From the NCBI GenBank assembly GCA_035517775.1, contig DATIYF010000026.1:1-64000 (forward strand): 64,000 nucleotides of DNA, read 5' to 3'. Each line of letters begins with the position of its first letter. Position 1 is the stretch's first letter. This DNA comes from DATIYF01 sp035517775 (GTDB lineage: Bacteria; Acidobacteriota; Terriglobia; Terriglobales; Acidobacteriaceae). Shown piece by piece: positions 27,217 to 35,076 of the stretch. The notes below the pieces were generated by a model. That model saw nothing but the letters and a program-made list of their open reading frames with translations, had not been told where the DNA came from and ran no database searches. The translations under genes were made by a program, and so were the position numbers.

Positions 27217-28278
27217 TTAGTGGGTGGGCTGCACCTGGTGATAGTCCGGCCCGGGCAGCGTGTTCGAGTTGACCGTCGTCCCCACTCCGTTGCGATAGTA
27301 GTTCGCGTTCGGGCCGCTCCACACCTGAAAGGTATTTCCGGTCGAGGGGTCGCGGACCTCCTGCAATCCGGTCAGGATCTCTCCCCATTTTGCCGACTGC
27401 TCTGCCTGCGCATTCTGGCGCGCCTCAAATCCCGCCACCTGCTGGTTCCAGGCATTTGTGCGCGCCTGGTGGTAGGCCTGCATCTGGGCCATGAAGGACT
27501 GGAAGTCGCGCTGAATCGCCGCCAACCCCTCCTGCTGCAAGCGGTTCTGGTACGCTACCCACTGCGGATTTTTCTCCACCGTATCCAGCATGTGTTGCGC
27601 GATAGCCTCAGATTCCGGCAGGCGTCCCGCCGTCGTCAGTATGCTTACCACCGGATCCGCGGTCCAGAAGCCCCCGCCATAAACCCCGTATTCCGAGGTC
27701 CTGGCATAAACCACGGCCACGCGCGGCCCCTGACTGGTGGCGCATTCGTAAGCCACGCTGCCTTCCGTCTCCTGCTGCGATTTCATTTCACGAAAAATCG
27801 CCGGCACAGAAGGCTTCCAGCCGCTTGCTTGCGGTGTCATGCTCTGGCAAACACTATTGAATCTGAACTTCGCGTAGGTTTCTGCAAACGCCTGCCCTGC
27901 GCGGTAGCGCGCCACCACCATCTGAAATTCCTGGGGCTTGTTGTACGGCTGCCCTTCCGGCGGGGTATGCGCACCGGGCAGCGCATAGGCCGGAATATTG
28001 GCGTCATCCAGCCGCAAAATGATGCCGGCGTCCGGCGAGCGCGCGTCTATCATCCAGCGCGCGTCAAAATAGCCAAAGCGGTAAAGGCCGCCCTGCACAT
28101 TCCAGCCCTGGGGAACCTGCAGCGCAATGGCACGCTCGGCGGGATCTTCGTAACGCACCCACTCCACCTGGCTCGCAGCCGCGCTGGCAGCGGAGCTTGC
28201 CGCCGCCCAACCAGGCGGGGAAGTGCAAGCCGCTGCCAGAAGACAAAGCCCCAGGATCGCCGAGCAAAAGCGCTTCAT
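27217..28278 (-). CDS. Putative lipoprotein of unknown function
   Basis: A 353-residue exported protein. ATG 28278 follows GGAGGA by about 6 bases and gives a signal peptide ending LLAAACTSPP, a plausible though imperfect lipobox with Cys at about position 18. The mature part has a beta-rich domain (about 30-230, with a WVRYEDPAERAIALQVPQGW start) and a Gln-rich helical stretch with repeated Q/A residues (about 250-310). The C-terminus contains NTFQVWSGPNANYYRNG. I do not recognise the family. It converges with the DinB gene, the stops being 1 base apart. Confidence 0.65.
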   Translation of the reverse strand: MKRFCSAILGLCLLAAACTSPPGWAAASSAASAAASQVEWVRYEDPAERAIALQVPQGWNVQGGLYRFGYFDARWMIDARSPDAGIILRLDDANIPAYALPGAHTPPEGQPYNKPQEFQMVVARYRAGQAFAETYAKFRFNSVCQSMTPQASGWKPSVPAIFREMKSQQETEGSVAYECATSQGPRVAVVYARTSEYGVYGGGFWTADPVVSILTTAGRLPESEAIAQHMLDTVEKNPQWVAYQNRLQQEGLAAIQRDFQSFMAQMQAYHQARTNAWNQQVAGFEARQNAQAEQSAKWGEILTGLQEVRDPSTGNTFQVWSGPNANYYRNGVGTTVNSNTLPGPDYHQVQPTH

Positions 28279-28377
28279 TCCGTCCTCCCCGCCCCAATAG
28301 CGGCAAAGGATACACCCAACGCTGCACTTAGGCCATGAGAAGGAAGCAGACAAAACGGGAGTTCACCCGCCGGCCCG

Positions 28378-29400
28378 CTATTCGATATGCACTAATTGTG
28401 AGGCAGAAGCAGCGCTTGCCGGCGCCGGATGCTGCGGCCCGCGCCAGGCGTCAAGGATCGAGACCTGGTGCACGCATGAAACCGTGCAGTGCGGCGCGCA
28501 GGATTTTTCCGTGACGTACTCGCGCCGAATGTCGGCCACGGTGTAGTTTTCCAGCGGCGCCGCCGGATATCCCCGCTGCTGCGAGCAGTAATGCACCAGC
28601 CCGTTTTCGCAAATGTAGAGATACCGCGCCCCTGACCGGCAGCGCCATTGGTTGGGCCGGCCGCGCGCAATGTTGTCCTGGAAGGCATTGATGCGGGTGA
28701 AGCTGCGCTTCTCCATCGCCTTCATCTCGTGGTAAATGCGCTTCTCTTCCTCGCTCAGCGGCTGCAGCTGCCCGTCGCCGTCGTGAATGATGCCGATCGT
28801 CGAGCTGAAACCCAGCTCCAGCGCCCGTTTGCCGATGGTCAGCGCATCCTGCGGGTTGCGCACTCCGCCCCCCACCACGGAATTGATGTTCACGTGGAAG
28901 TCGGCATATTCCGCCAGTAGCTCCAGCTTCTTGTCGAGCACCTTCAGGCTCTTCTTCGAAACCTCGTCGGGCGTCACGTTATCAATCGAAATCTGCAGCC
29001 ACTCCAGGCCGGCGCGGTTCAGCCGCTCGATTCGCTCCGCCACCAGCAGATATCCATTCGTGATCAGCCCCGCCACTATTCCGTTCTTGCGGATGCGCCG
29101 GATGATCTCATCCAGCTCGGGATGCAGCAGCGGCTCGCCGCCGGAGATCGTAATCACCGACGTTCTCAACTCGCCCAGCTTATCCACCCGCCGGAACATC
29201 TCTTCGGTCGGAACCGGTTTCGAGAAATCATCGAACTCGTTGCAATATTCGCAGGCTAGGTTGCAGCGCCGGATGGGAATGATATGCGCCAGCAGCGGAT
29301 GCTCAGTCGAAACCAGCGCGCGCACAATCTCGCGCGCTCCCCGCAGGTCGCGATAGACCTGCTTCACGCGCCGGCGCAATTTGGTGCGGCGGGAAGGCAT
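28378..29400 (-). CDS. Radical SAM protein with SPASM-like C-terminal cysteines
   Basis: A 340-residue enzyme. C46, C50 and C53 in RRCNLACEYC form the radical SAM CxxxCxxC motif that holds a [4Fe-4S] cluster, followed by the SAM-binding ISGGEPLLHPE at about residue 85. The C-terminal third has further cysteines (WRCRSG, CENGLVHYC, CAPHCTVSC), suggesting an auxiliary Fe-S cluster as in SPASM/twitch maturases. The reaction is not evident; no peptide substrate gene is recognisable next to it. The basic N-terminus (PSRRTKLRRRVKQ) is unusual. Confidence 0.85.
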   Translation of the reverse strand: MPSRRTKLRRRVKQVYRDLRGAREIVRALVSTEHPLLAHIIPIRRCNLACEYCNEFDDFSKPVPTEEMFRRVDKLGELRTSVITISGGEPLLHPELDEIIRRIRKNGIVAGLITNGYLLVAERIERLNRAGLEWLQISIDNVTPDEVSKKSLKVLDKKLELLAEYADFHVNINSVVGGGVRNPQDALTIGKRALELGFSSTIGIIHDGDGQLQPLSEEEKRIYHEMKAMEKRSFTRINAFQDNIARGRPNQWRCRSGARYLYICENGLVHYCSQQRGYPAAPLENYTVADIRREYVTEKSCAPHCTVSCVHQVSILDAWRGPQHPAPASAASASQLVHIE

Positions 29401-29687
29401 GAGAACCTAAAGTTAACCCTGATTCATTAAACCACGCCGCCGGCGCGAACTGCACCCTCGCCGCAGCGTTCGGGGATTCTGGGCGGTTGAAAGGAGCGCT
29501 CGGCCGCTTGCGTGCTTATCTTCTTTGCAGCTTGTAGGCCTCTTTTTGCGTTCTCCGCGGCTATTCTCTGCGCTCTCGGCGGTTAAAGCTTTTTCTTTCC
29601 AGTATTCGTCACTCACCGTTGTTGTTCCCGGCCCAACTCCTTGTCATTCCGAGCGCAGCGAGGAATTTGCTTTTCCGCCCGCATGGC
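29401..29687. repeat. Repeat-rich intergenic region
   Basis: Holds a segment of the GCGTTCTCCGCGG / CTCTGCGCTCTCGGCGG type (29540-29590), related to the CACGGAGG-like repeats elsewhere in the window, and a copy of the GTCATTCC palindromic repeat at 29635-29674. No gene is supported. Confidence 0.5.
29635..29674 (+). repeat. GTCATTCC palindromic repeat, copy 1
   Basis: Shares 35 of 39 bases with the copy at 30143-30182. The core GTCATTCCGAGCGCAGCGAG has an imperfect hairpin. The two copies are in direct orientation on either side of the ACT-domain gene. Confidence 0.7.
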
Positions 29688-30083
29688 TTAAGCCACCAGC
29701 TCATGCCCTGCCTGCGCCAGCGCCGCAAGCGCCATTGCCACGAACTCCTCTTTCACCAGCACGTAGTCCGTATCGAACGTAGAGACCGCAAAGACAGGAA
29801 TGCCATTCTCCGCCAGCGGCCCGATGAACGACGCCAGAATGCCGGTCTCCATGAAGGGAAACGGCCCCTCCAGCTTGAAGCACCCCCAGCCGCGCTCCGC
29901 CTTCACGCCCGCCGGTATATTCCCATCCAAACATACGATCGAGACCTCTTCCCCCGTTCGCGTAATTGTCAGAAATGGCGCGCCGCCCGCCCACTCCGGA
30001 ACAGGCGCCTCCGGAGCCAGCCGGCAAACCGCAAACTTGCCCGCGATCCAATGGAACTTGAGGCTGCGCCCTCCCTTGTCCAC
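29688..30083 (-). CDS. ACT-domain protein (CASTOR/lysine-sensor-like)
   Basis: A 131-residue protein resembling small two-ACT-domain proteins. The N-terminal half has KFAVCRLAPEAPVPEW and PFLTITRTGEEVSIVC; the C-terminal half has FMETGILASFIGPLAENGIPVFAVSTFDTDYVLVK (quoted here only by its ends FMETGIL and STFDTDYVLVK), typical of ACT ligand-binding folds. Such proteins bind amino acids and usually have no enzyme activity. The frame stays open upstream into a palindromic repeat; GTG 30083 is chosen because conserved sequence begins just after it. Direct repeats flank the gene. Confidence 0.75.
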   Translation of the reverse strand: MDKGGRSLKFHWIAGKFAVCRLAPEAPVPEWAGGAPFLTITRTGEEVSIVCLDGNIPAGVKAERGWGCFKLEGPFPFMETGILASFIGPLAENGIPVFAVSTFDTDYVLVKEEFVAMALAALAQAGHELVA

Positions 30084-30142
30084 CGGGCGTCCCACTCTTC
30101 CCCCGAGCCTCAGTAGCCTTGTCTTCCCGAGGCTCAGTCCCG

Positions 30143-30182
30143 AACTCCTTGTCATTCCTCGCGTAGCGAGGAATCTGCTTTC
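30143..30182 (+). repeat. GTCATTCC palindromic repeat, copy 2
   Basis: Contains a perfect 9-bp hairpin, ATTCCTCGC / GCGAGGAAT with a GTA loop. It is a direct repeat of 29635-29674. Related partial copies begin near 31031, 38354 and 38603. Confidence 0.75.
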
Positions 30183-30275
30183 CGAATGCACTAGGACCGG
30201 CCGTGGAAGCGGGCGCTTCCACGCCGAGAAACACCTTGCAGCCCAGGCCCGCGCTTCAGGGCCCGTGTCGCCACC

Positions 30276-30968
30276 CTACCCGTCCGCTGCCTTGCGCAGC
30301 GCCGCCCGCGCGAGCAGCCGCGTCGAATCGAGCGTCGGCAGCGGAGACGCATCCGGCGTTACCAGCAGCGGAATCTCGGTGCAGCCCAACACCACCGCAT
30401 CGCAGCCTTCATCCCCAAGGCTCCTGATCACTTCCGTGAAATAAGCCAGCGAGCGCGAGGTGAATTGCGCATTCACCAATTCGTTGAAAATGATCTGGTT
30501 GATCTTTTCCCGTTCGCGCGGCGCCGGAATCCGCTGCTCCAACCCGGCCAGCTTCAGCCGCTCACCATAGACCGGCCCTTCCATCAGGTAGCGCGTGCCC
30601 AGAACCCCCAGCCGCTTGTAGTGGCAGCGCCGGGCTTCATGGGCCACCTCCTGGGCAATGTTCAGCCAGGGCCGCGGCGAGCGGTGCGCCACCAGATCGA
30701 AGGCCTGGTGCAACGTGTTATCGGGGCAGATCAGGAAATCCGCGCCTGCGCGCGCCAGCTTCTCCGCCGATGCCATCATCAGCTCCGCCACCCCCGCCCA
30801 GTCGCCCGCCTCCACGTGCCGCATGTACTGCGCCAGCGAATAGTTGTGCAGCGAAACCTCAGGATGGCTGTGCCGCCCCAGCAACTGCGCCCCTTCCAGG
30901 CAGATGGTGCGATAGCACAGCGCCGCCCCTTCCGCGCTGCACGCGACAATTCCAATGTGTAAGGGCAT
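30276..30968 (-). CDS. Aspartate/glutamate racemase family protein
   Basis: A 230-residue amino-acid racemase-like protein. The two catalytic cysteines of the family are seen in LICPDNTLH (about residue 81) and VLGCTEIPLL (about residue 195), with LGVLGTRYLM between them. The N-terminus MPLHIGIVACSAEGAALCY fits the family. It would interconvert L- and D-amino acids, most likely aspartate or glutamate, in the cytosol; a broad-specificity racemase is possible. It lies between the ACT-domain gene and the aminotransferase, all on the minus strand. Confidence 0.85.
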   Translation of the reverse strand: MPLHIGIVACSAEGAALCYRTICLEGAQLLGRHSHPEVSLHNYSLAQYMRHVEAGDWAGVAELMMASAEKLARAGADFLICPDNTLHQAFDLVAHRSPRPWLNIAQEVAHEARRCHYKRLGVLGTRYLMEGPVYGERLKLAGLEQRIPAPREREKINQIIFNELVNAQFTSRSLAYFTEVIRSLGDEGCDAVVLGCTEIPLLVTPDASPLPTLDSTRLLARAALRKAADG

Positions 30969-31144
30969 GGGAATCGAAGCTAGATTCTAGACTGTCCGCG
31001 GCTTCTTTGGGGTTATCCGCGCCCTATCCTTGTCACCCGGAGCGAAGCAGCAACTTGGCCAATGCGAAGTGCCTGCGCAGTCGAAGGGCCCCTACCCTCT
31101 CAACCGCTTGGGTTCCCGGCGGAACGTTTATGCAAAATGCGCGC

Positions 31145-32341
31145 CTATCTTTTCAGCTTGCGCAGCCGCCGCTCCGCTTCCTGCAGCGTCTCATCCCGCT
31201 TGCAGAAGGCGAAGCGCACCTGCTGCGCGCCGTCGCGGCCATCGTTGTAGAAGCTCGACCCGGGCACCACCGCCACGCCAATTTCCTTCACTAGATACTG
31301 CGTGAAGGCCACGTCATCGGGATAGCCGAAGCCGCGGATGTCAGTCATCACGTAGTAAGACCCGCGCGGCCGGTAGCAGCGGAAGCCTGCCTCTTCGAGA
31401 ATAGGAATCAGCTTGTCGCGCCGCACGCGATAGCCCTCGGCAAGGCGCTGATAGTACTCGGGCGGCAGGCTCAGCGCCGCCACGCCCGCCTCCTGCAAGG
31501 GCGCGGGCGCGCCCACCGTCAGAAAGTCATGGACCTTGCGGATGGCATTGGTGATCTCCGGCGGCGCAATCGCCCAGCCCACACGCCAACCGGTAACAGC
31601 GTATGTCTTCGACATGCCGTTGATCGTGACCGTGCGCTCGCGCATGCCCTCAAGCGTGGCGATAGGAATGTGTGTCACGCCATCGTAGAGGATGTGCTCG
31701 TAGATCTCGTCAGTAATGGCGAGCACATTGAACTCGATACACAGGTCGCGGATCAATTCCAGCTCTGCGCGCGTGAACACCTTGCCCGTCGGGTTGTTCG
31801 GCGTGTTGACCACGATGGCCTTAGTCTGCGGATGAAATGCCGCGCGCAGCTCGCGCTCGTCGAACCTCCACTCCCCGCCGGGCGGCTCCGGCGGGCGCAG
31901 CTTTACGAAGCGCGGCTTCGCGCCTGAAACAATCGAGTCGGGCCCATAATTTTCATAGAACGGTTCGAAGACGATGACCTCATCGCCCGCATTGCAGACG
32001 GCAAGCAGCGTGGAAACAATAGCTTCCGTCGAGCCGCAGCAGACCGTGATCTCGCGCTCTGGGTCAATCTCCAGCCCGTGCCAGAGCCTGGTCTGGCGCG
32101 CGATCGCATCGCGCAACGTCTTTGCGCCCCAGGTGATGGCGTACTGGTTGATATCTGCGGCAATCGCTTCCTGCGCCGCGCGCTTGATTTCAGGCGGCGC
32201 GGGAAAATCGGGGAAACCCTGCGAGAGATTCACCGCGCTGTACATCATGGCCTGGCGCGTCATCTCGCGGATCACCGACTCGGTGAAGCGCTCGACTTTG
32301 CTGCTGAGGAGTTGCTTCTGCTGAATGCCCGCATCCGCCAT
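31145..32341 (-). CDS. Class I/II PLP aminotransferase (kynurenine/methionine-type)
   Basis: A 398-residue fold-type I aminotransferase. Landmarks in order: LSQGFPDFPAPPEIKRAA, INQYAITWGAKTLRDA, the substrate/PLP motifs VNTPNNPTGKVF and AITDEIYEHI, the PLP lysine in NGMSKTYAVTGWRVGW, and the carboxylate-binding Arg near the C-terminus in QQVRFAFCK. The GFPDF start is typical of the YbdL/kynurenine aminotransferase branch. The amino donor cannot be read. ATG 32341 is used; the frame is open 21 codons further upstream without support. Confidence 0.9.
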   Translation of the reverse strand: MADAGIQQKQLLSSKVERFTESVIREMTRQAMMYSAVNLSQGFPDFPAPPEIKRAAQEAIAADINQYAITWGAKTLRDAIARQTRLWHGLEIDPEREITVCCGSTEAIVSTLLAVCNAGDEVIVFEPFYENYGPDSIVSGAKPRFVKLRPPEPPGGEWRFDERELRAAFHPQTKAIVVNTPNNPTGKVFTRAELELIRDLCIEFNVLAITDEIYEHILYDGVTHIPIATLEGMRERTVTINGMSKTYAVTGWRVGWAIAPPEITNAIRKVHDFLTVGAPAPLQEAGVAALSLPPEYYQRLAEGYRVRRDKLIPILEEAGFRCYRPRGSYYVMTDIRGFGYPDDVAFTQYLVKEIGVAVVPGSSFYNDGRDGAQQVRFAFCKRDETLQEAERRLRKLKR

Positions 32342-32495
32342 ACGTTTGGTCAGCCTAGCATACCCTGTAACCCTCGCAAGTGGGGCGGTTCCAGAGAGGA
32401 GCATAGAACCACCAAGGGACGCAAAGGTTCACCAAGGCAGTTCGCGAGGGCGTTCGGGTCGGGGTCCCTGTCGTGTACCTTCGTGCTTTTGGTGG
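32342..32495. repeat. Intergenic CACCAAGG-type repeat
   Basis: Contains ACCACCAAGGGACGCAAAGG (32408-32427) and CCTTCGTGCTTTTGGTGG (32478-32495), an imperfect inverted pair of the dispersed ACCACGAAGG-type intergenic repeat seen at several places in the window. Confidence 0.55.
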
Positions 32496-33830
32496 CTAAT
32501 GCGCTGGACGCCCGCTCACATCGCCGTCATGCCGCACGAAAAACTCTTCTTTACTCATGCCGGCGGGTACGGCGACGTCAAAGAAGCCGACCATCATTTC
32601 CTGCCAGGTCTGGTCGCCCCAGGTCACGAGGGCATTCGGGTCAGGATTGTGTGGATTGTTTTTCGAGTTGTCGTACCACGCCACCGCCCGCAGGCGCGTT
32701 CCTGCCTTGAGAAAACGCGGCTCAGCCAGTTTGTAACTCAGTTGCCAGTGGAAGTGATAGTGGATCACTTTCAGCAGCGGCTCGACGGTCCCATCCTGGT
32801 GCACGAGGTCATATTCAAAGGCTTTGCCGCGCAGATGCATGTGGGGGAAGAAGCTGAGCAGCGTGCAATCATTGGGCAGCGTGCCTTCGACCTCGGCGCG
32901 GAAATTATCTGTGTTAGGCGGGATGATAATCGCATGATCGTTCAGCTGCAGCGTGATGACCCGCTGCGTCGGTTTGCTTTTGGCAAAAACCAGGCCGACG
33001 CTGGTCTGGTCGCTTGCGGCGGCGCCGTTGGTGGTGTAATGCATCTGGAAAACAAGATCAGAACCGGCAGGAATGAACTTGGCCATGCCGGCGGGCCAGT
33101 GGTCGGGAGAACTGCCGGGCGCATACACCAGCAGAAGGTCGCTGGTGGTTTCCATGGCATCGCGGCGGTCCTGCGGGTCGCCCAGGGTGGAGGCGGTGAA
33201 GGGCGCGCCAATGGGCGCGTGCCGCAGCCAGTTCGAATCTGGCGGCCGGATATAGACTACGGCGTGATGCACATGCTGCGGGGCCGAGGGTTTTACCTCG
33301 ACCATCTGTACCCATTTGTCTTCGGTGAAGTGCGTGGGCACAATTTCGTAGGTGTATTCCACGTCGCCGCTGGCGGGAAGCAGAACCGGCTTGGGCATCT
33401 GCACGATTACATCGGGATGCGGTATATTCCAGCCGTGCGTCCAGCGTTTCGGGGGCGGAGCGTCTTTGGGATCGCCGGCGGGAGCGCCTGCGGCGGACCA
33501 CGCAGCAAGCGCATCAATCTGGCCGGCCGTGAGCGACGGATCGTCAGAAAACTTTCCCACGCGGGGGTCGGCAAACCAGGGCGGCATCATCTTCATTTCT
33601 GTGGAATGCGCCATGGCATGAGCCCAGGGCCGGGTCTGCGCGTACGTCACCAGCGGCATGGGCGCGACTTCGCCAGGGCGGTGGCAGCGCTGGCAGTGAT
33701 TTTGCAGGATGGGGAGAACATCTTTGTAGAAAGTGGGAGCCGCGTTATCGCCGGGGCTGTTTGCGAGTGGCCGGGCAGAATCGAAAGCTGCGAGACAAAG
33801 GACGGACAGCCAGAGTAGAACAAACCTCAC
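32496..33830 (-). CDS. Exported cytochrome c / copper type II monooxygenase-like protein
   Basis: A 444-residue exported protein with a signal peptide (LLWLSVLCLAAF). Residues about 33-120 form a cytochrome c domain with one heme-binding CQRCH (C46, C49, H50) and candidate Met ligands (EVAPMPLV, MKMMPPW). From about 160 on, the protein resembles the copper type II ascorbate-dependent (PHM-like) fold, with HVHHAVVYI, MHYTTNG and FFPHMHLRGKAFEY as possible copper sites. The combination suggests electron delivery from heme to a copper site; the substrate is unknown. The start is probably GTG 33830. Confidence 0.75.
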   Translation of the reverse strand: MRFVLLWLSVLCLAAFDSARPLANSPGDNAAPTFYKDVLPILQNHCQRCHRPGEVAPMPLVTYAQTRPWAHAMAHSTEMKMMPPWFADPRVGKFSDDPSLTAGQIDALAAWSAAGAPAGDPKDAPPPKRWTHGWNIPHPDVIVQMPKPVLLPASGDVEYTYEIVPTHFTEDKWVQMVEVKPSAPQHVHHAVVYIRPPDSNWLRHAPIGAPFTASTLGDPQDRRDAMETTSDLLLVYAPGSSPDHWPAGMAKFIPAGSDLVFQMHYTTNGAAASDQTSVGLVFAKSKPTQRVITLQLNDHAIIIPPNTDNFRAEVEGTLPNDCTLLSFFPHMHLRGKAFEYDLVHQDGTVEPLLKVIHYHFHWQLSYKLAEPRFLKAGTRLRAVAWYDNSKNNPHNPDPNALVTWGDQTWQEMMVGFFDVAVPAGMSKEEFFVRHDGDVSGRPAH

Positions 33831-33976
33831 GCTTCCAGTTTACGCTGCGGGAAAGGCTTAACTACAGAAGGCGCAGGGGAACACCGAGGAAATCAAAAAC
33901 CGGAGACCACCGAGCGCGAAGGAGAGCAAAAAGCGTAAATCGCAAAGGCCTGAACCTGTATGGCTGGCGCTATCGC

Positions 33977-34381
33977 CTATTGAGACTCGAGGGGTCGGCC
34001 GAAGCAGAGAACGTAGCCGTTGTTGTCGAGAATTTCAAATGCGCGCAGCCCGTCACTGGTGTCCTGCAAAGGCTGATGCATGGGCACGCCTTTGCCGGCG
34101 TATTCTCGATACAACAAGTCTGGGTCGGGAGTGTAAACGTAGGCATCCCACCGGGCCCAGTCGTGACGCAAGTGATTCGGCAAGGGATGAACAACCGGGG
34201 CAATCGCCTTCAAACTGATCATCACCCCGTCCCGGCGCACAAAGCCCCAGAAATCGCCCCCCTGCCCATCGCCGCCGCCTTTGTAAGCAACTTCAAAACC
34301 CAGCTTGGAGCAGTAGAAATCCAGGCTCGATTGCAAATCGTCCACAATAAAACATGGCACGATGGAGTGTAGACTCGGCAC
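33977..34381 (-). CDS. VOC (glyoxalase/bleomycin-resistance) family protein
   Basis: A 134-residue single VOC domain: SIVPCFIVDDLQSSLDFYCSKLGFE at the start (quoted by its ends SIVPCFIVDDL and KLGFE), YVYTPDPDLLYREY in the middle and RAFEILDNNGYVLCFGRP at the end, with the metal-site Glu of the last strand replaced by Cys or missing (LCFG instead of the usual E). The function may be binding rather than metal catalysis. GTG 34379-34381 is chosen as start because the conserved N-terminus begins there. It diverges from another VOC gene at 34446. Confidence 0.75.
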   Translation of the reverse strand: MPSLHSIVPCFIVDDLQSSLDFYCSKLGFEVAYKGGGDGQGGDFWGFVRRDGVMISLKAIAPVVHPLPNHLRHDWARWDAYVYTPDPDLLYREYAGKGVPMHQPLQDTSDGLRAFEILDNNGYVLCFGRPLESQ

Positions 34382-34445
34382 GATACATGCTAGCACGCGC
34401 GCAGGTATCGCAGATTCTCCGCATAAGTTCCGGAGGGAAAATGGA

Positions 34446-34979
34446 ATGAGCTTGCAAAGGCGGCAACTACTGCAAATCCTGTCGTATGCTTGCGGGGCCG
34501 GCCTGGCTCTGCCCCGCAATGAGGCAGCCATGGCGGCACAGGCAGCGAGTGGCGCTTCGCCGGGGAAGGCGGCGGCCAAGGGGGAATCGGCCACAACTGA
34601 GACGGGAGGAACACAAATGGAAAAGGTAGCTGGAATCGGAGGGCTGTTCTTCCGCGCGCATGATCCCAAGGCGCTGGGGAAGTGGTACGAGCAACACCTG
34701 GGGATCGCGCTCACCCCCACAAGCGAGGGCGGAAGCGTCTGGCAGCAGGAGGCCGGACCGACCGCCTTCAGTCCCTTTCCCGAGACGACCAAATATTTCG
34801 GGGACGCGAACAAGGTGTGGATGGTGAACTTTCGCGTGCATGACCTCGACAAGATGGTCGCCCAGCTGCGCGCGGCGGGCATTGAAGTGAAAGACCCGGA
34901 AACTTATCCGAATATTGGGCGCTTCACTCGCCTGCATGACCCGGAGGGAAACCCGATTGAGTTGTGGCAGCCAGCATAG
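34446..34979 (+). CDS. VOC family protein with optional Tat-like leader
   Basis: A VOC domain protein with two credible starts. ATG 34446 (preceded by GGAGGG) gives 177 residues, with an N-terminal QRRQLLQILSYACGAGLALP resembling a Tat-type signal and then a low-complexity linker. ATG 34617 (preceded by GGGAGGA, 7 bases away) gives 120 residues beginning MEKVAGIGGLFFRAHDP, the usual start of cytosolic relatives. The domain ends with the metal-site Glu in GNPIELWQPA, and FRVHDLDKMVAQLRAAGIEV is typical. The substrate is unknown. Both forms might be made. Confidence 0.75.
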   Translation: MSLQRRQLLQILSYACGAGLALPRNEAAMAAQAASGASPGKAAAKGESATTETGGTQMEKVAGIGGLFFRAHDPKALGKWYEQHLGIALTPTSEGGSVWQQEAGPTAFSPFPETTKYFGDANKVWMVNFRVHDLDKMVAQLRAAGIEVKDPETYPNIGRFTRLHDPEGNPIELWQPA

Positions 34980-35076
34980 CGGGGCCGAGTTCTGGGCAAT
35001 CATCGGGCCTGCCTGATCGCAGCGGTAAACCGCTGCGCCACCTCAAAGGCAGTAGGGCCGCTCCCCGCCGGGGCCT

